A stretch of DNA of 64,000 nucleotides, from NCBI RefSeq assembly GCF_014898155.1, contig NZ_CP062938.1:1364001-1428000 (forward strand), read 5' to 3'. The DNA is from Bifidobacterium eulemuris (GTDB lineage: Bacteria; Actinomycetota; Actinomycetes; Actinomycetales; Bifidobacteriaceae). Below, piece by piece: positions 43,091-53,765 of the stretch. The translations under genes and the position numbers were made by a program. Position 1 is the stretch's first letter. Every line of letters starts with the position of its first letter. The notes under the pieces are model-generated. The model was not told where the DNA came from. It did not search any database and worked only from the letters and a program-made list of their open reading frames with translations.

Positions 43091-44505
43091 CATATGCCGA
43101 GCAGCGGGCGCAGCAGCACGGCGAACAGCGCCACGGCGAGCACGGCCGTGGCCAGATCGGCGAAGGCCTGCGCGGCGATCACACCCTGGTATCCGGCCAC
43201 CCGCTCGCCGATGGCCAGCGTGGCCAGCAGCATCACGCCCTGACGGCTCACCGCCAGAATCAGCGCGCCCACGGCCTTGCCCGCGGATTGGAAGGTGGCG
43301 GTGGTGACCAGCACCACGGCCACGCATACCGTGCTGAGCAGCTGCACGCGCAGCATGCCGGTGCCGAGGTCGATGATGGTGGGGTCGTCGATGAAGAATC
43401 CCATCAGCGGACGGGCGCCCAACCAGAGCACCGCGGTCATGGCCAGCGCCAGCGCGCATTGGAATCCGTATGCGAAGCGCAGAATATCCGCCAGACGGCG
43501 CATGTGGGAGCCGCCGTAGGCGTAGCCGATCAGCGGCTGCGCGCCGAATGCGAAGCCGACGAGGATCAGCACCGCGATCATCACGATTTTGAGCGCGATG
43601 CCCATGGCCGCCACCGCGTCGTTGCCATACGGCAGCAGGAACAGGTTGACCAGGATCACGCCGATGCTTTGCGTGATGTTGGTCAGCGAGGCGGGCACGC
43701 CGATGGCGACCACCTGGCCGATCAGATTGCCCGGCACGGCGAAACGCGCGCGTCGTGGCGCGGCGGAGGCGATGGCTCGGGCCGCACCGGCGTCCGCGTT
43801 TTGAACGCCGTCGTCGCGCCGCCACAACAGGCGCGGATCGATGGACAGGCTGTCGCAGCGGCGGACCAGCACCCATATGAAGTAGACGTCGCCGACGATA
43901 TTCGCCACGAAGGTCGCCCCGGCGGAACCGGCGGCACCCCATCCGAACACATGGATGAACAGGGGGTTGAGCGCGATGTTCACCACCGTGCCGATCACCG
44001 TGCCCAGCATGGAGGGCAGGGGCAGACCGGCCGCGCGCAAGGTGTTGCCCGGTCCCATCGAAAGGATGATGAACGGCGCGGCCGCGATGATCCACCGGTA
44101 GTAGGCCGAGGCGTGCGGCATCGTCGAGGCGTCCGCGCCGAGCATGGTGAGGATGGGCCCCTCGAAGGCGAAGCCCAGCGCGATCACCAGCAGGCCGGTG
44201 AGGATCGCGGCGTAGAACGTGAACACGCTCAACCGCTTCGCCTCCATATGGCGGCCTTGGCCGAACAGGCGGGAGATCACCGAGCTGCCGCCGAGGCCGA
44301 ACAGGTCGCCCAAGGCGATCATCGCGGTGAACACCGGCGCGGCGAGCGAAACCCCGGCCACCATGTCGGTGTTGCCGGTATGCGCGATGAAGTAGGTGTC
44401 GACGGCGTTGTACACCAACGTGACCAGCATGCTGCACACCACCGGCAGCGCCAATGAGAAGTATGCGCGCGGAACCGGCGCGTGCTCGAACAACGTGTTA
44501 TCCAT
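43075..44505 (-). CDS. MATE-family efflux transporter
   Basis: 476 residues with 12 membrane helices in two halves. VCSMLVTLVYNAVDTYFIAHTGNTDMVAG and GLGGSSVISRLFGQG in the first half and the matching FGAQPLIGYAYG in the second are MATE hallmarks. It exports cationic compounds or drugs by sodium or proton antiport. ATG 44505 follows GGAAGAA. The 5' region has a terminator-like hairpin at 44705-44722 that could be an attenuator. Confidence 0.9.
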   Translation of the reverse strand: MDNTLFEHAPVPRAYFSLALPVVCSMLVTLVYNAVDTYFIAHTGNTDMVAGVSLAAPVFTAMIALGDLFGLGGSSVISRLFGQGRHMEAKRLSVFTFYAAILTGLLVIALGFAFEGPILTMLGADASTMPHASAYYRWIIAAAPFIILSMGPGNTLRAAGLPLPSMLGTVIGTVVNIALNPLFIHVFGWGAAGSAGATFVANIVGDVYFIWVLVRRCDSLSIDPRLLWRRDDGVQNADAGAARAIASAAPRRARFAVPGNLIGQVVAIGVPASLTNITQSIGVILVNLFLLPYGNDAVAAMGIALKIVMIAVLILVGFAFGAQPLIGYAYGGSHMRRLADILRFAYGFQCALALAMTAVLWLGARPLMGFFIDDPTIIDLGTGMLRVQLLSTVCVAVVLVTTATFQSAGKAVGALILAVSRQGVMLLATLAIGERVAGYQGVIAAQAFADLATAVLAVALFAVLLRPLLGIWKRPA

Positions 44506-44704
44506 GGGTTTCTTCCGTCCCGTATGCTCCCGCCCCAAGCGGCCTTCCACGCCCAAGCGGCTTTCCATGGGTCGGAACCATGCCCGGCCCGCGAACGCAT
44601 CTTAGCGAAGGCCCTTCCCTCGACGGCCGCGGACGACACGGTTGGGACGACACAGATGGGACGACATGCGCCGAATATGAGAGAAGCCCCCGAACATGAG
44701 AAAA

Positions 44705-44722
44705 GCCCCGCCGAAGCGGGGC
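44705..44722 (-). terminator. hairpin in MATE 5' region, possible attenuator
   Basis: GCCCCGC-TTCG-GCGGGGC followed by TTTTCTC on the minus strand, 200 bases before the MATE start and with no recognised gene upstream. A second GGGGGCTT just downstream could pair instead with the left arm, giving two exclusive structures. Confidence 0.5.
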
Positions 44723-45126
44723 CTTCCCAACAAGAACAACTGGAGCAGAATCTCTGCACAACATCATCGTTGTAACGGTAAGTCTTTCCAATGCCCGTCC
44801 AACGTAACAGTCCTCTTGACCATACACTTTTTGTGGGCTCTGCTCTGTTCTGTTCTTGTACCTCATAATGTATTCACCCGTCCGCCCATGCGCAAGTCGC
44901 GCCCTTGCGATGTGCGGTTTTTATCCCAAGTGTTCGTATCTGTTCCCGAGACTCTTCGTGGCGGACGTTACTGTGCGTTTCGAACGGGATCGATGTTCGT
45001 TTCCCGCCGTTTGCGAACATCTCGCGGCGTGTCGCCAACCGTGAACGCACCACATGAACAAATGCTGAAATTCCGTCTCATATAGGCGCGTTCCGCTAGG
45101 TGGCGGACCACGCCAACGCATAGGAT
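44723..45126. other. divergent region between MATE and ppk, no gene
   Basis: Contains an in-frame open stretch on the minus strand (ATG 44866) that crosses the hairpin but has no family match or ribosome site I can support. Otherwise AT-richer than its neighbours and presumably holds the two divergent promoters. Confidence 0.45.
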
Positions 45127-47370
45127 ATGCGTATGGCACAGATATTTGACGCACCCTCGAAAGCGATTCTGCGCAGCCAGATCGCTGAGCATATCGCGGA
45201 AACCGATAAGAACGACCGACGCGTCGAAAGGGAAGGCGAGGCGCCGCTGCCTGCGGACCGCTTCTTCGACCGTGAACTGAGCTGGCTCAAGTTCAACAAG
45301 CGCGTGCTCGAGCTCGCCCAGGACGAGGACCTGCCGCTGCTGGAACGCGCCAGCTTCGCGGCGATCTTCGCCAACAACCTCGACGAGTTCTTCATGGTCC
45401 GTGTGGCGGGCCTGAAGCGCCGCATCGACTCCGGCATCGCCGTCCCCTCGTCCGCGGGTCTGAGCCCCCGCCAGCAGCTGCGTTCGATCAGCGAGCAGGC
45501 GCATCATCTGCAGGACGAGCACGCGCATTACGTGATCGACACGATCCTGCCCGCGCTGGCCAACGAACGCATCGTGCTGCTGGGTTGGGACAAGCTCACC
45601 ACCGCCGAGCAGGAGCGCCTGTCGCGCTACTACCGCCAGCAGGTGTTCCCCGTGCTCACCCCGCTGGCCGTCGACCCGGCCCACCCCTTCCCCTACATCT
45701 CCGGCGGGTCGATCAACCTCGCCGTGATCGTGGAGAACCCGACCTCGGGCAAATCGCATTTCGCCCGCGTGAAGATTCCCGGCAACCTCAACCGACTGGT
45801 GCCGGTCGACGATATGACCGACGAGGAGTCGACCGACGAGCGCTATGGCTTCATCACGATGGAGAACCTCATCATCGCGCATCTGGAGTCGCTGTTCCCG
45901 GGCATGATCATCAAGGAGGCCCGCTCCTTCCGCGTCACTCGTAACGAGGATATCGACGTGGAGGAGGACGACGCCGAAAACCTGCTCAACGCGATGGAGA
46001 AGGAGCTGCTGCGTCGCCGTTTCGGACCGCCGATCCGTTTGGAGATCTCCGACGAGACCAGCCCCTTCCTCTCCCAACTGCTCGCCGACCAGCTCGGCGT
46101 CAGCGCCGACGAGGTGTACCGTCTGCCTGCCCCGCTCGACGCGACCGTGCTGTTCGAGCTCGGCGGCATCGACCGTCCGGATCTGAAGTACCGCCCGTTC
46201 ATCCCGACCACCAACCGGCAGATCGCCGAGGTCGAGTCGAGCCGTGCGCAGGACATCTTCGCCGCCATCCGCGAGCACGACATCCTGCTGCACCACCCCT
46301 ACGACTCCTTCTCCACCTCCGTGCAGGCCTTCCTCGCGCAGGCGGCCGCCGATCCGAAGGTGCTGGCCATCAAGCAGACGCTGTATCGCACCAGCTCGAA
46401 CTCGCCGATCATCGACGCGCTGGTGGACGCCGCGCACGCCGGCAAGCAGGTGCTGGCGCTGGTCGAGATCAAGGCGCGCTTCGACGAGGACGCCAACATC
46501 GCCTGGGCCCGCAAGCTCGAACGCGCGGGCGTGCATGTGGTGTACGGCATCGTGGGTCTGAAAACCCACTGCAAGCTCATCGAGGTGATCCGCCAGGAGG
46601 CCGACGGTCTCAAGCGCTACTGCCATGTGGGCACCGGCAACTACAACCCGAAAACCGCCCGCGTCTACACCGATCTGGGTCTGCTCACCTGCGATCCGGT
46701 GGTCGGCCAGGATATGACCCGCCTGTTCAACCAGCTGAGCGGATACGCGCCCAAGTCGAGCTTCCACCGTCTGCTGGTCGCGCCGCGCACCGTGCGCACC
46801 GGTCTGATCCAGCGCATCCGCCGCGAGGAGGACGCCGCCCGCGCCGGCAAGGAGGCGTGGATCAAGATCAAGGCCAACTCGATCGTGGATGAGAAAACCA
46901 TCGACGCGCTGTACCGCGCCAGCCAGGCCGGCGTGAAAATCGACATCGTCGAGCGCGGCATCTGCTCGCTTAAGCCCGGCGTTCCGGGGCTTAGCGAGAA
47001 CATCCGCGTGCGTTCGATCCTCGGCCGACTGCTCGAGCACAGCCGCATCTACGCCTTCTGCAACGCCGACGGCCCGCAGATCGGCGAAGGTCCGGTCTCC
47101 GGCCCGGAGGTGTGGATCGGTTCGGCCGATCTGATGCACCGCAACCTCGACCGCCGCGTCGAGGCGCTGGTGCGCGTGACCGACGCCGAGCAGATCGACG
47201 AGCTGATCCGCTACATCGACCTGCAGATGGCCGACTCCACCGTCAGCTGGCATATGCAGCCCGACGGCACCTACGTGCGCCATGCCAAGGACGACGAAGG
47301 CCGCCCGCTGGTCGACAGCCAGGAATACCTGATCAAGCGGCACCAGCGCCGCCCGCGCACCAACAACTGA
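45127..47370 (+). CDS. ppk: polyphosphate kinase 1
   Basis: 747 residues, full length. N-terminal [20 protein letters not shown], the head domain, then the two phospholipase-D-like catalytic domains with the phosphorylated His in GLKTHCKL and the [20 protein letters not shown] block, and the second His-bearing region [10 protein letters not shown]. It makes long-chain polyphosphate from ATP. Start may be ATG 45127 or 45133; the former follows ATAGGAT. The stop is followed by a terminator. Confidence 0.96.
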   Translation: MRMAQIFDAPSKAILRSQIAEHIAETDKNDRRVEREGEAPLPADRFFDRELSWLKFNKRVLELAQDEDLPLLERASFAAIFANNLDEFFMVRVAGLKRRIDSGIAVPSSAGLSPRQQLRSISEQAHHLQDEHAHYVIDTILPALANERIVLLGWDKLTTAEQERLSRYYRQQVFPVLTPLAVDPAHPFPYISGGSINLAVIVENPTSGKSHFARVKIPGNLNRLVPVDDMTDEESTDERYGFITMENLIIAHLESLFPGMIIKEARSFRVTRNEDIDVEEDDAENLLNAMEKELLRRRFGPPIRLEISDETSPFLSQLLADQLGVSADEVYRLPAPLDATVLFELGGIDRPDLKYRPFIPTTNRQIAEVESSRAQDIFAAIREHDILLHHPYDSFSTSVQAFLAQAAADPKVLAIKQTLYRTSSNSPIIDALVDAAHAGKQVLALVEIKARFDEDANIAWARKLERAGVHVVYGIVGLKTHCKLIEVIRQEADGLKRYCHVGTGNYNPKTARVYTDLGLLTCDPVVGQDMTRLFNQLSGYAPKSSFHRLLVAPRTVRTGLIQRIRREEDAARAGKEAWIKIKANSIVDEKTIDALYRASQAGVKIDIVERGICSLKPGVPGLSENIRVRSILGRLLEHSRIYAFCNADGPQIGEGPVSGPEVWIGSADLMHRNLDRRVEALVRVTDAEQIDELIRYIDLQMADSTVSWHMQPDGTYVRHAKDDEGRPLVDSQEYLIKRHQRRPRTNN

Positions 47371-47389
47371 CCCAGTGCTGACCCAGTTG

Positions 47390-47426
47390 GACGCCCCTCT
47401 CTCGTCACTCCGAGCAGAGGGGCGTC
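47390..47426 (+). terminator. ppk terminator
   Basis: GACGCCCCTCT pairs with AGAGGGGCGTC and TTTC follows. The loop contains CGTCACTCCGAGC, a remnant of the dispersed element. Confidence 0.8.
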
Positions 47427-47516
47427 TTTCGTCATCCCTCGTGGGAAGTGCCCGACATTTCGCGTAATAACGATCACAGCATCACAGGCCGCGCCATCGC
47501 CGCATACAATACAACT

Positions 47517-48581
47517 ATGGGAACCAAGATGAGACAGATCGTGGAGGCGGCCGGCGGCATCCTGTACCGGCTGCGTCCCGCGCCCTCCCCGGCTGAGGAC
47601 GCCAAGCATATCCTCGAGCACATCGAGGTGTGCGTGGTGCACCGGCCGAAATACGACGATTGGAGCTGGCCGAAGGGCAAGCTGGAGATCAACGAATCGC
47701 ACCGCCATGCCGCCGTGCGCGAGATCAGCGAGGAGACCGGCATTCCGGTGGCGTTGGGACCGTATCTGGGCGAGGTCGAATACCCGCTGGACCAGGAGGG
47801 GCGCAAATCCCGCCGTTCCAAGGACCGCACGGTGGACACCAAGCATATCCTCTACTGGATGGCGTCCCCCATCACCGACGAGGACTCCGAGCATCTGCTG
47901 GACGCGTTGGGCCCCGTGCAACGCGCGGACGTCGGCGAGATCGACGGCATCGTGTGGGTGTCGGTGACGAAGGCGCGCAAGATGCTCACCCACTCCACCG
48001 ACCGCGACGTGCTCGCCCTGTTCGTCGACCGCATCGAGGAGGGCGCGGCTCATGCCACCCCGGTGCTGCTGGTGCGGCACGGCAAGGCAGAGGCCCGCAA
48101 AACCTGGCGCGGCACCGATGCGAACCGCCCGATCACCCCGCGCGGCGCGGCCGCGGCCTACGCGCTCAACCGCGAGCTCGCCTGCTACAACCCGGTGCGC
48201 CTCGCCACCTCGCCCTGGCTGCGCTGCCAGCAGACCCTGCAGGGACTGTCATGGCAGACCGGACGGCCGATGGTCCATCTCGACGCGCTCACCGAGGACG
48301 CCTACGCCGAGAACCCGCGGGCCGCGTGGGACGCGTTGCGCGCGGAGATCGAACTGACGCTCGCCAGCGGGCAGACCGACGCGATCTGCATGCATCGGCC
48401 GGTGATCGGTGGTATGTTCAAATATCTGCGCACGATGTGCGCGTCGACGATGCTGGAGAAACGCTTGATCTCCAAATCGCCGTATATGCAGACCGGCACC
48501 GCCGTCGCCCTGTTCGTGGTGGCAGGCGCCGACGGACCCACGATTATCGATATTCAAAAGGTGGCACCGCTTGTCTATTAA
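47517..48581 (+). CDS. NUDIX hydrolase fused to histidine phosphatase (MutT1-like)
   Basis: 354 residues. The NUDIX box lies around residues 45-75 ([23 protein letters not shown]). From about residue 185 is a histidine-phosphatase domain with the RHG motif in LLVRHGKAE, an SPWLRCQQT segment and MHRPVIGG near the end. This arrangement matches mycobacterial MutT1, which removes oxidised guanine nucleotides or diadenosine polyphosphates. TACAAT at 47505-47510 lies six bases before ATG, so the mRNA may be leaderless. Confidence 0.88.
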   Translation: MGTKMRQIVEAAGGILYRLRPAPSPAEDAKHILEHIEVCVVHRPKYDDWSWPKGKLEINESHRHAAVREISEETGIPVALGPYLGEVEYPLDQEGRKSRRSKDRTVDTKHILYWMASPITDEDSEHLLDALGPVQRADVGEIDGIVWVSVTKARKMLTHSTDRDVLALFVDRIEEGAAHATPVLLVRHGKAEARKTWRGTDANRPITPRGAAAAYALNRELACYNPVRLATSPWLRCQQTLQGLSWQTGRPMVHLDALTEDAYAENPRAAWDALRAEIELTLASGQTDAICMHRPVIGGMFKYLRTMCASTMLEKRLISKSPYMQTGTAVALFVVAGADGPTIIDIQKVAPLVY

Positions 48582-49323
48582 TCCCTCGCATTTCGGTCCG
48601 GGCAACGGATCGGTGCGCGCGGCCGGCGCGGGATTCGCCCCGTCCGGCATGGGCGCGCGCCCGTCGCGGCCGGGCCAGCTCGCACCCGGACTGCTTGAGC
48701 AGATGGCCGGAGGCATGGACCCCCAGGCGATCAGCGAATTGGCGCATGTCTCCGCGGCCGCGTTGCTCGACCGCGTGCATCACAGCGAGGATCCGGCCGT
48801 GGTGGAGCGCGTGCTCACGCTGGTCGACCGCGAGGGTGTGGATGTGATCGCCGAATTGTGGAGTTCCTCCGAACCGGATTCGTTGCCCGGCATTCTGTGG
48901 AGGCTGTACATGCTGCGCACGTGGATGCGCCGGCATCGCGATTCGATCGCGCGGCTGTGGCGCGTGGGCGAGCCGGTGGCGACGTCCGCCTCCGCCATCG
49001 CCGGCGTGGACCAGGCGCCCACGGAGGATGACATCGCCCGACTGGCGGATTCGATCCTCTCCGGCGCATTCACCGGCGATTTCGCCGTGGCGCTCGAACG
49101 CGCCTCGGCGTTCACCGATGTGGTGGCCACCGGATTGCGTATCGAGGCCCACAGGCTGGTCGTCTCCGCGAACAACGGCGCTGCCGCCGAATCGGACGTA
49201 ACCGACGAGGACGCGCTGCGCACCAAGGCCGCTCGTCTGATGCATACCGCCGGCAACCTGTTCGCCACCGCCAAGGACTTCCAGCACGGCGCGAATCTGT
49301 GGCGTCGGGGACGTCTCGAATAG
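48571..49323 (+). CDS. conserved hypothetical protein
   Basis: 250 residues, TTG start with AAAAGGTGG seven bases upstream and an 11-base overlap with the NUDIX gene, which points to coupled translation. The head is Gly/Pro/Ala-rich; the rest is helical and contains [21 protein letters not shown] and [26 protein letters not shown]. No membrane segment or catalytic motif is visible. I do not recognise the family; similar-looking proteins occur with MutT1 in bifidobacteria as far as I recall. Confidence 0.7.
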   Translation: MSINPSHFGPGNGSVRAAGAGFAPSGMGARPSRPGQLAPGLLEQMAGGMDPQAISELAHVSAAALLDRVHHSEDPAVVERVLTLVDREGVDVIAELWSSSEPDSLPGILWRLYMLRTWMRRHRDSIARLWRVGEPVATSASAIAGVDQAPTEDDIARLADSILSGAFTGDFAVALERASAFTDVVATGLRIEAHRLVVSANNGAAAESDVTDEDALRTKAARLMHTAGNLFATAKDFQHGANLWRRGRLE

Positions 49324-49440
49324 CCGGCCGGGTACCCGAACGCCCCGATCGGCAAGACGGACGCCTGCCCCTGGACGCATGACGGGGTATGGTTGAAGTC
49401 AGGTCGCGTATGCGATTCGCCGATGGCGGGAGGAGGAGTC

Positions 49441-50436
49441 ATGGTCAACATCTCCGATGTGGCGCGCGCCGCCGGGGTCTCCAAGGCCACCGTCTCGTAC
49501 GTGCTGTCCAACGATCCGCGCATCACGGAGCAGACGGCCGCCAAAGTGCGCAAGGCGGTCGAGGACCTGGGTTATACGGTCAACCATGCCGCCCGCGCGC
49601 TGTCGGTGAAGAAAACCATGACATTGGGCATCATCTCGCCCGCATACCACGGCTCGTATCTGTCGGCGCTGTTCGGCCTGCACATGTATCTGCTGTCGGA
49701 GCAGGCGGCGAAATTCGGATACGACACCCTCTCCATCTGCAGCGACTCCGGCGACCAGGCGCTCAACAAGGCGTGGGCCTCGAGGAAGGTCGACGGATTC
49801 ATCCTTATGGATGTCAGCGACGACGATCCGCGCCTGTCCATGGCGGCGTCCCTGGGCGCGCCGACAGTGGCGTTCGGCTCCCCGTTGGATTCCTACGGAC
49901 TCGACAGCGTCGACAGCGATTTTCCGAAGGCGGCCCAACACACCATCGAATACCTCGCGCAGGAGGGGCACACCGAGATCATCCTGCTGCTGTGGTCGCG
50001 CAGCATCTTCCGCAGAAAGATGGGATTCGCGCTGCGATTCCGCGACACCATCCTCGAACAGGCCAAAATCCACGGCATCACCGCCCATATCGTCTTTCCC
50101 GAGGACGACGAATCCGATCCCTCCGTGACGATCGCCGCCTCGCTGCGCGACTATCCGAACGCCACCGCCATGGTGCTGCACAACGAGTCGGCCACCATCG
50201 TCGCGCCGCAGACCTTCGCCGATTTGGGGGTGCATGTGCCCGATGATCTGCGCGTGGTGACGCTGTTCCCCAAACAGTTGTTCACTTCGATGCGAATCCC
50301 CTTCGTCTCCATCGACATCGACGTCGCCGCCTTGGTGGAGACGGCCATCATGCTGCTGCTTTCGCGCATCTCCAACCCCAACGCGCCGATGGTCAGGCAG
50401 GCTTTCGACTTTCCTATGTCGCTGAAATACCAGTGA
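49441..50436 (+). CDS. LacI-family regulator of the alpha-glucoside operon
   Basis: 331 residues: HTH VNISDVARAAGVSKATVSYVLSND, hinge AARALSVKKTMTLG, and a sugar-sensing domain. A GGAGGAGG site precedes ATG 49441. It is transcribed in the same direction as, and directly before, the ABC sugar transporter and GH31 genes. The CG-centred operator at 50510-50523 over the next promoter is its likely target, so it should repress that operon until its sugar binds. Confidence 0.9.
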   Translation: MVNISDVARAAGVSKATVSYVLSNDPRITEQTAAKVRKAVEDLGYTVNHAARALSVKKTMTLGIISPAYHGSYLSALFGLHMYLLSEQAAKFGYDTLSICSDSGDQALNKAWASRKVDGFILMDVSDDDPRLSMAASLGAPTVAFGSPLDSYGLDSVDSDFPKAAQHTIEYLAQEGHTEIILLLWSRSIFRRKMGFALRFRDTILEQAKIHGITAHIVFPEDDESDPSVTIAASLRDYPNATAMVLHNESATIVAPQTFADLGVHVPDDLRVVTLFPKQLFTSMRIPFVSIDIDVAALVETAIMLLLSRISNPNAPMVRQAFDFPMSLKYQ

Positions 50437-50473
50437 CCGCAAGGATCCGGAGCATCCGGTCCTAAATTCGATT

Positions 50474-50523
50474 TGCGATCCCTCGGCAACGGTGTTATAT
50501 TTATCTCGTTGAACCGGTTAAAT
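50474..50523 (+). promoter_or_regulatory. promoter with overlapping LacI operator
   Basis: A -35 TTGCGA (50474-50479), 17-base spacer and -10 TATATT (50497-50502). The dyad TTGAACCGGTTAAA (50510-50523) covers the start region. It precedes the binding-protein gene by about 100 bases and suits repression by the adjacent LacI protein. Confidence 0.75.
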
Positions 50524-50619
50524 AACCACAGGCCAGTCGTCTATCAGCGCTGTTCACGACCAGGCCACCAAGGAACGGCACCGAAGCCCTCCACCCACAA
50601 AAAGCCGAAAGGAACCGAG

Positions 50620-51795
50620 ATGAACACCTCCACCGCCCGCCGCGTCCTCGCCTCAATCGCGGCCTGCGCCACCGCCATCAGCCTCGCCGGATGCGGCTCA
50701 TCCTCCGCGCAGGACGCCACCACCATCGAATTCTGGGATCCGTACCCCCAGAAAACCGCCGACAGCACCTGGGAGGCCTTCGTCAAGGACTGCGCCCCCG
50801 AGGGCTACACGGTCAAGCGCGTCGGCTACGCCCAATCCGATCTGCTCAACAACCTGACCACGGCCGTCAAGGCCGGCAACGCCCCGCAGATCGCCCTGAT
50901 CGACAATCCGAAGATGCCGACCGCCGTGGACGCCGGCCTGGTCACCGACATCGAGGCCGCCGGCGTGGACGTCTCCGACTACGACGAGAACATCGAAGGC
51001 CCCGGCATCATCGACGGCGTGCAGTACGGCGTCTCCTACGGCTCCAACGCGCTCGGCCTCTACTACAATCCCGAAGTGCTGGAGAAGGCGGGCGTCGACC
51101 CGGCCTCCATCACCGACTGGGATTCCCTGAACGCCGCCATCGAGAAGGTCGTCGAATCCGGCGCCAAGGGCATCACCTTCGCCGGCATCTCCGGCGAGGA
51201 GGGCACCTTCCAGTTCCTGCCGTGGTTCTGGGGCGCGGGCGGCGATCTGACCGACGCCGCGGGCTCGCAGGCCGAGCAGGACGCGCTTGATCTGGTCTCC
51301 GGCTGGGTCAAGAACGGCTGGGCCCCCAAGTCCGTGGCCACCGACAACCAGTCCGCCGCATGGGATCTCTTCCTCACCGGCGAATACGGCTTCTCCGAGA
51401 ACGGATCCTGGCAGGCCGAGTCGGCCAAGGAGCAGGGCTTCGAGATGATCTCCATCCCCGCCAAGGACGGCGGCGTGGCCCCCGTGCCCACCGGCGGCGA
51501 GTTCATCACCATCCCCACCCAGGAGGACATCAGCGACGAGAAGCTGCAGGCCACCGTCGACGTCATCGAATGCCTGATCGGCACGGATGAGAACCTCAAG
51601 GCCACCAACGACGAGATGGTCTATCTCGCCGCCAAGAGCGACGTGCGCGAGCAGCAGGTCGCGGAGAACGACGTCTGGGCCCCGTGGGTCGACGCCGTGG
51701 AGAACGCCGAGGGCCGCACCACCGAGGTCGGACTCGAATACGAGACCATCTCCGCCCAGCTCTCCGAAGATCTCCAGGCCGCGCTCAACAGCTGA
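50620..51795 (+). CDS. sugar ABC transporter substrate-binding lipoprotein
   Basis: 391 residues of solute-binding family 1. Signal peptide with lipobox SLAGCG at about Cys25, then EFWDPYPQKTADSTWEAF, a mid-domain GISGEEGTFQFLPWFWGAGG and EYGFSENGSWQAE. It captures an oligosaccharide outside the cell for the MalF/MalG-type permeases encoded next. No ATPase gene is present, so a shared MsiK-like ATPase is expected. AAAGGAA precedes the start. Confidence 0.93.
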   Translation: MNTSTARRVLASIAACATAISLAGCGSSSAQDATTIEFWDPYPQKTADSTWEAFVKDCAPEGYTVKRVGYAQSDLLNNLTTAVKAGNAPQIALIDNPKMPTAVDAGLVTDIEAAGVDVSDYDENIEGPGIIDGVQYGVSYGSNALGLYYNPEVLEKAGVDPASITDWDSLNAAIEKVVESGAKGITFAGISGEEGTFQFLPWFWGAGGDLTDAAGSQAEQDALDLVSGWVKNGWAPKSVATDNQSAAWDLFLTGEYGFSENGSWQAESAKEQGFEMISIPAKDGGVAPVPTGGEFITIPTQEDISDEKLQATVDVIECLIGTDENLKATNDEMVYLAAKSDVREQQVAENDVWAPWVDAVENAEGRTTEVGLEYETISAQLSEDLQAALNS

Positions 51796-51833
51796 TCCGA
51801 CCACACCCCGCGATTCCCCTTCCTTTCTGATAC

Positions 51834-51869
51834 GGGTACGGCCCAGCGCCTACCGGGCCGTACCCTTTT
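51834..51869 (+). terminator. terminator after binding-protein gene
   Basis: GGGTACGGCCC pairs with GGGCCGTACCC, then TTTT. Placed before the permease genes, it would leave the binding protein more abundant than the permeases. Confidence 0.85.
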
Positions 51870-51938
51870 CCATGCCTTCGCACGCTGCGCCGTCCTCGCG
51901 CATCACGCTTCATCGTTCCATTCGAAAAAAGGTGCATC

Positions 51939-52862
51939 ATGTCCCATTCCGCTCCCCAGGCGCAGACGCGACGTCGCGTCAAGCCCACCACGCTGGCGGC
52001 GATCGGCTTCGCCGCGCCGCTGGCCATATACATGCTGATCTTCTACGTGGCCCCGCTCATCCAGAACATCTCCATGAGCCTGCACCGCTTCACCCGCAGA
52101 ACCTTCATCACCGGAGACGCCCCCTGGTCGGGACTCGAGGTCTACCAAGAGGTGCTTTCCGACCCCGAGTTCTGGACCACCCTCAGGCAGACGCTGATCT
52201 TCGTGGCGATGTCCATCGTCTTCCAGTACGCGATCGGCCTGGCTTTGGCCGTGTTCTTCAACCAACATTTCAAGCTTTCCGGCCTGCTGCGCGGCGCCTT
52301 CCTGGTGCCGTGGCTGCTGCCGCCGATGATCTCCGGCACCATCTGGCAGTGGATGATGGACGCCGACAACGGCATCATCAACAAGTTCATCGGACTGTTC
52401 GGCATGGATCCGGTCTGGTGGCTGCAGGCCGACCGTTCGCTGTGGGCCGTGATCATCGCCAACATCTGGCTGGGCATCCCCTTCAATCTGGTGATCCTCT
52501 ACTCCGGTCTGCAGAACATCAGCGTGGACCTGTACGAGGCGGCCTCGCTCGACGGCTGCAACGCGTGGCAGCGCTTCTGGAAGATCACCTTCCCGCTGCT
52601 CAAGCCGGTCACCATGATCACCTTGCTGCTGGGCTTCGTCTACACGCTGAAAACCGTGGACATCATCTGGATTATGACGAAGGGCACGGGATCCTCCCGA
52701 ACCCTCGCCACCTGGGCCTATGAGATGGCCTTCGGCAAGGGAACCTCGGCCACCATCCAATACTCCGAAGCCTCCGTCATCGGCACCATTCTTATCGTCA
52801 TCGCACTGATCTTCGCGTTCGTCTACCTGTGGGCGCAGCGCAACGAAGAGGAAGGAAAGTAA
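51939..52862 (+). CDS. sugar ABC permease, MalF type
   Basis: 307 residues with six membrane helices. The EAA loop YEAASLDGCNAWQRFWKITFPLLKP near residue 200 is the contact site for the ATPase. LacY-like length and the QTLIFVAMSIVFQYAIGLAL helix fit MalF/UgpA-type permeases. Two bases separate its stop from the next permease start. Confidence 0.94.
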   Translation: MSHSAPQAQTRRRVKPTTLAAIGFAAPLAIYMLIFYVAPLIQNISMSLHRFTRRTFITGDAPWSGLEVYQEVLSDPEFWTTLRQTLIFVAMSIVFQYAIGLALAVFFNQHFKLSGLLRGAFLVPWLLPPMISGTIWQWMMDADNGIINKFIGLFGMDPVWWLQADRSLWAVIIANIWLGIPFNLVILYSGLQNISVDLYEAASLDGCNAWQRFWKITFPLLKPVTMITLLLGFVYTLKTVDIIWIMTKGTGSSRTLATWAYEMAFGKGTSATIQYSEASVIGTILIVIALIFAFVYLWAQRNEEEGK

Positions 52863-52863
52863 G

Positions 52864-53679
52864 ATGCAGCACCGCTCCACCTGGTGGAAGACCGCGATCG
52901 GCGTGGTCCTCACCCTCATCATGCTGTTCCCCATCTATTGGATGATCAACATCGCGTTCACCGACCGCTCGGCCATCCGTTCCGGCGATCTGTACCCCAA
53001 GAGCTTCACGCTGGAGAACTTCCAGCGGGCCTTCTCCGACCAGCTGCCCTACCTCGGCACCTCGCTGCTGATCGCCATCGGATGCGTGATCTTCACGCTG
53101 ATCATCGCGATGCCCTCCTCGTACGCCATCGCGTTCCTGCTGCACAAAGGCCGTAAGATCACCAACTTCCTGCTGATCGTCGCGCAGATGATCCCGGCCG
53201 TGGTCATGGCCCTCGGCTTCTACCAGATCTTCAACGAGATCGGCCTGCTCGACACCATCCCGGGCCTGATCATCGCCGATTCCACGGTGGCCGTGCCCTT
53301 CGCCGTGATGCTGCTGAGCTCGTTCATGATGGGCATGCCCCATTCGCTGATCGAAGCCGCCCAGATCGACGGCGCGAACCAGTGGACCGTGTTCACCAAA
53401 ATCGTGGTACCGCTGTCGCGCAATTCGATTGTGACCACCTCGCTGTTCAGCTTCCTGTGGGCGTGGAGCGACTTCATGTTCGCCTCCACCCTCGACGCGG
53501 GCGGCGGCAAGCTGCGCCCCATCACCATGGGCCTGTACGACTACATCGGCGCGCAGAACCAGGAATGGGGTCCGATGATGGCCACCGCCGTGCTGGCGTC
53601 CATCCCCACCGCGCTGATGCTGATCGTCGCGCAGAAGTACGTGGCCGCGGGCGTGACCGCGGGCGCGGTCAAGGACTGA
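52864..53679 (+). CDS. sugar ABC permease, MalG type
   Basis: 271 residues, six membrane helices, EAA loop IEAAQIDGANQWTVFTKIVVPLSR. The final helices end in IVAQKYVAAGVTAGAVKD, the usual MalG C-terminus. It forms the channel with the preceding permease. Confidence 0.94.
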   Translation: MQHRSTWWKTAIGVVLTLIMLFPIYWMINIAFTDRSAIRSGDLYPKSFTLENFQRAFSDQLPYLGTSLLIAIGCVIFTLIIAMPSSYAIAFLLHKGRKITNFLLIVAQMIPAVVMALGFYQIFNEIGLLDTIPGLIIADSTVAVPFAVMLLSSFMMGMPHSLIEAAQIDGANQWTVFTKIVVPLSRNSIVTTSLFSFLWAWSDFMFASTLDAGGGKLRPITMGLYDYIGAQNQEWGPMMATAVLASIPTALMLIVAQKYVAAGVTAGAVKD

Positions 53680-53703
53680 CCGCCACCCATCCCTCAGCAA
53701 TCC

Positions 53704-53742
53704 GTTGCGTGGGGAGCGCCGGCGACGGCCGCCCCACGCAAC
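53704..53742 (+). terminator. perfect 11-bp hairpin between permease and GH31 genes
   Basis: GTTGCGTGGGG and CCCCACGCAAC enclose a 17-base GC-rich loop. No T run follows, so it more likely stabilises or partly attenuates the transcript before the glycosidase gene. Confidence 0.6.
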
Positions 53743-53765
53743 TCCAACCAACAAAGGAACCCATC

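Noticed and set aside
44723-45126. T-box or other amino-acid leader
   Set aside because: No T-box consensus word (TGGNACC-like) is visible and the neighbouring genes are not amino-acid genes.
44968-47343. 791-codon open frame antisense to ppk
   Set aside because: Composition is that of a reverse frame and ppk is complete on the other strand.
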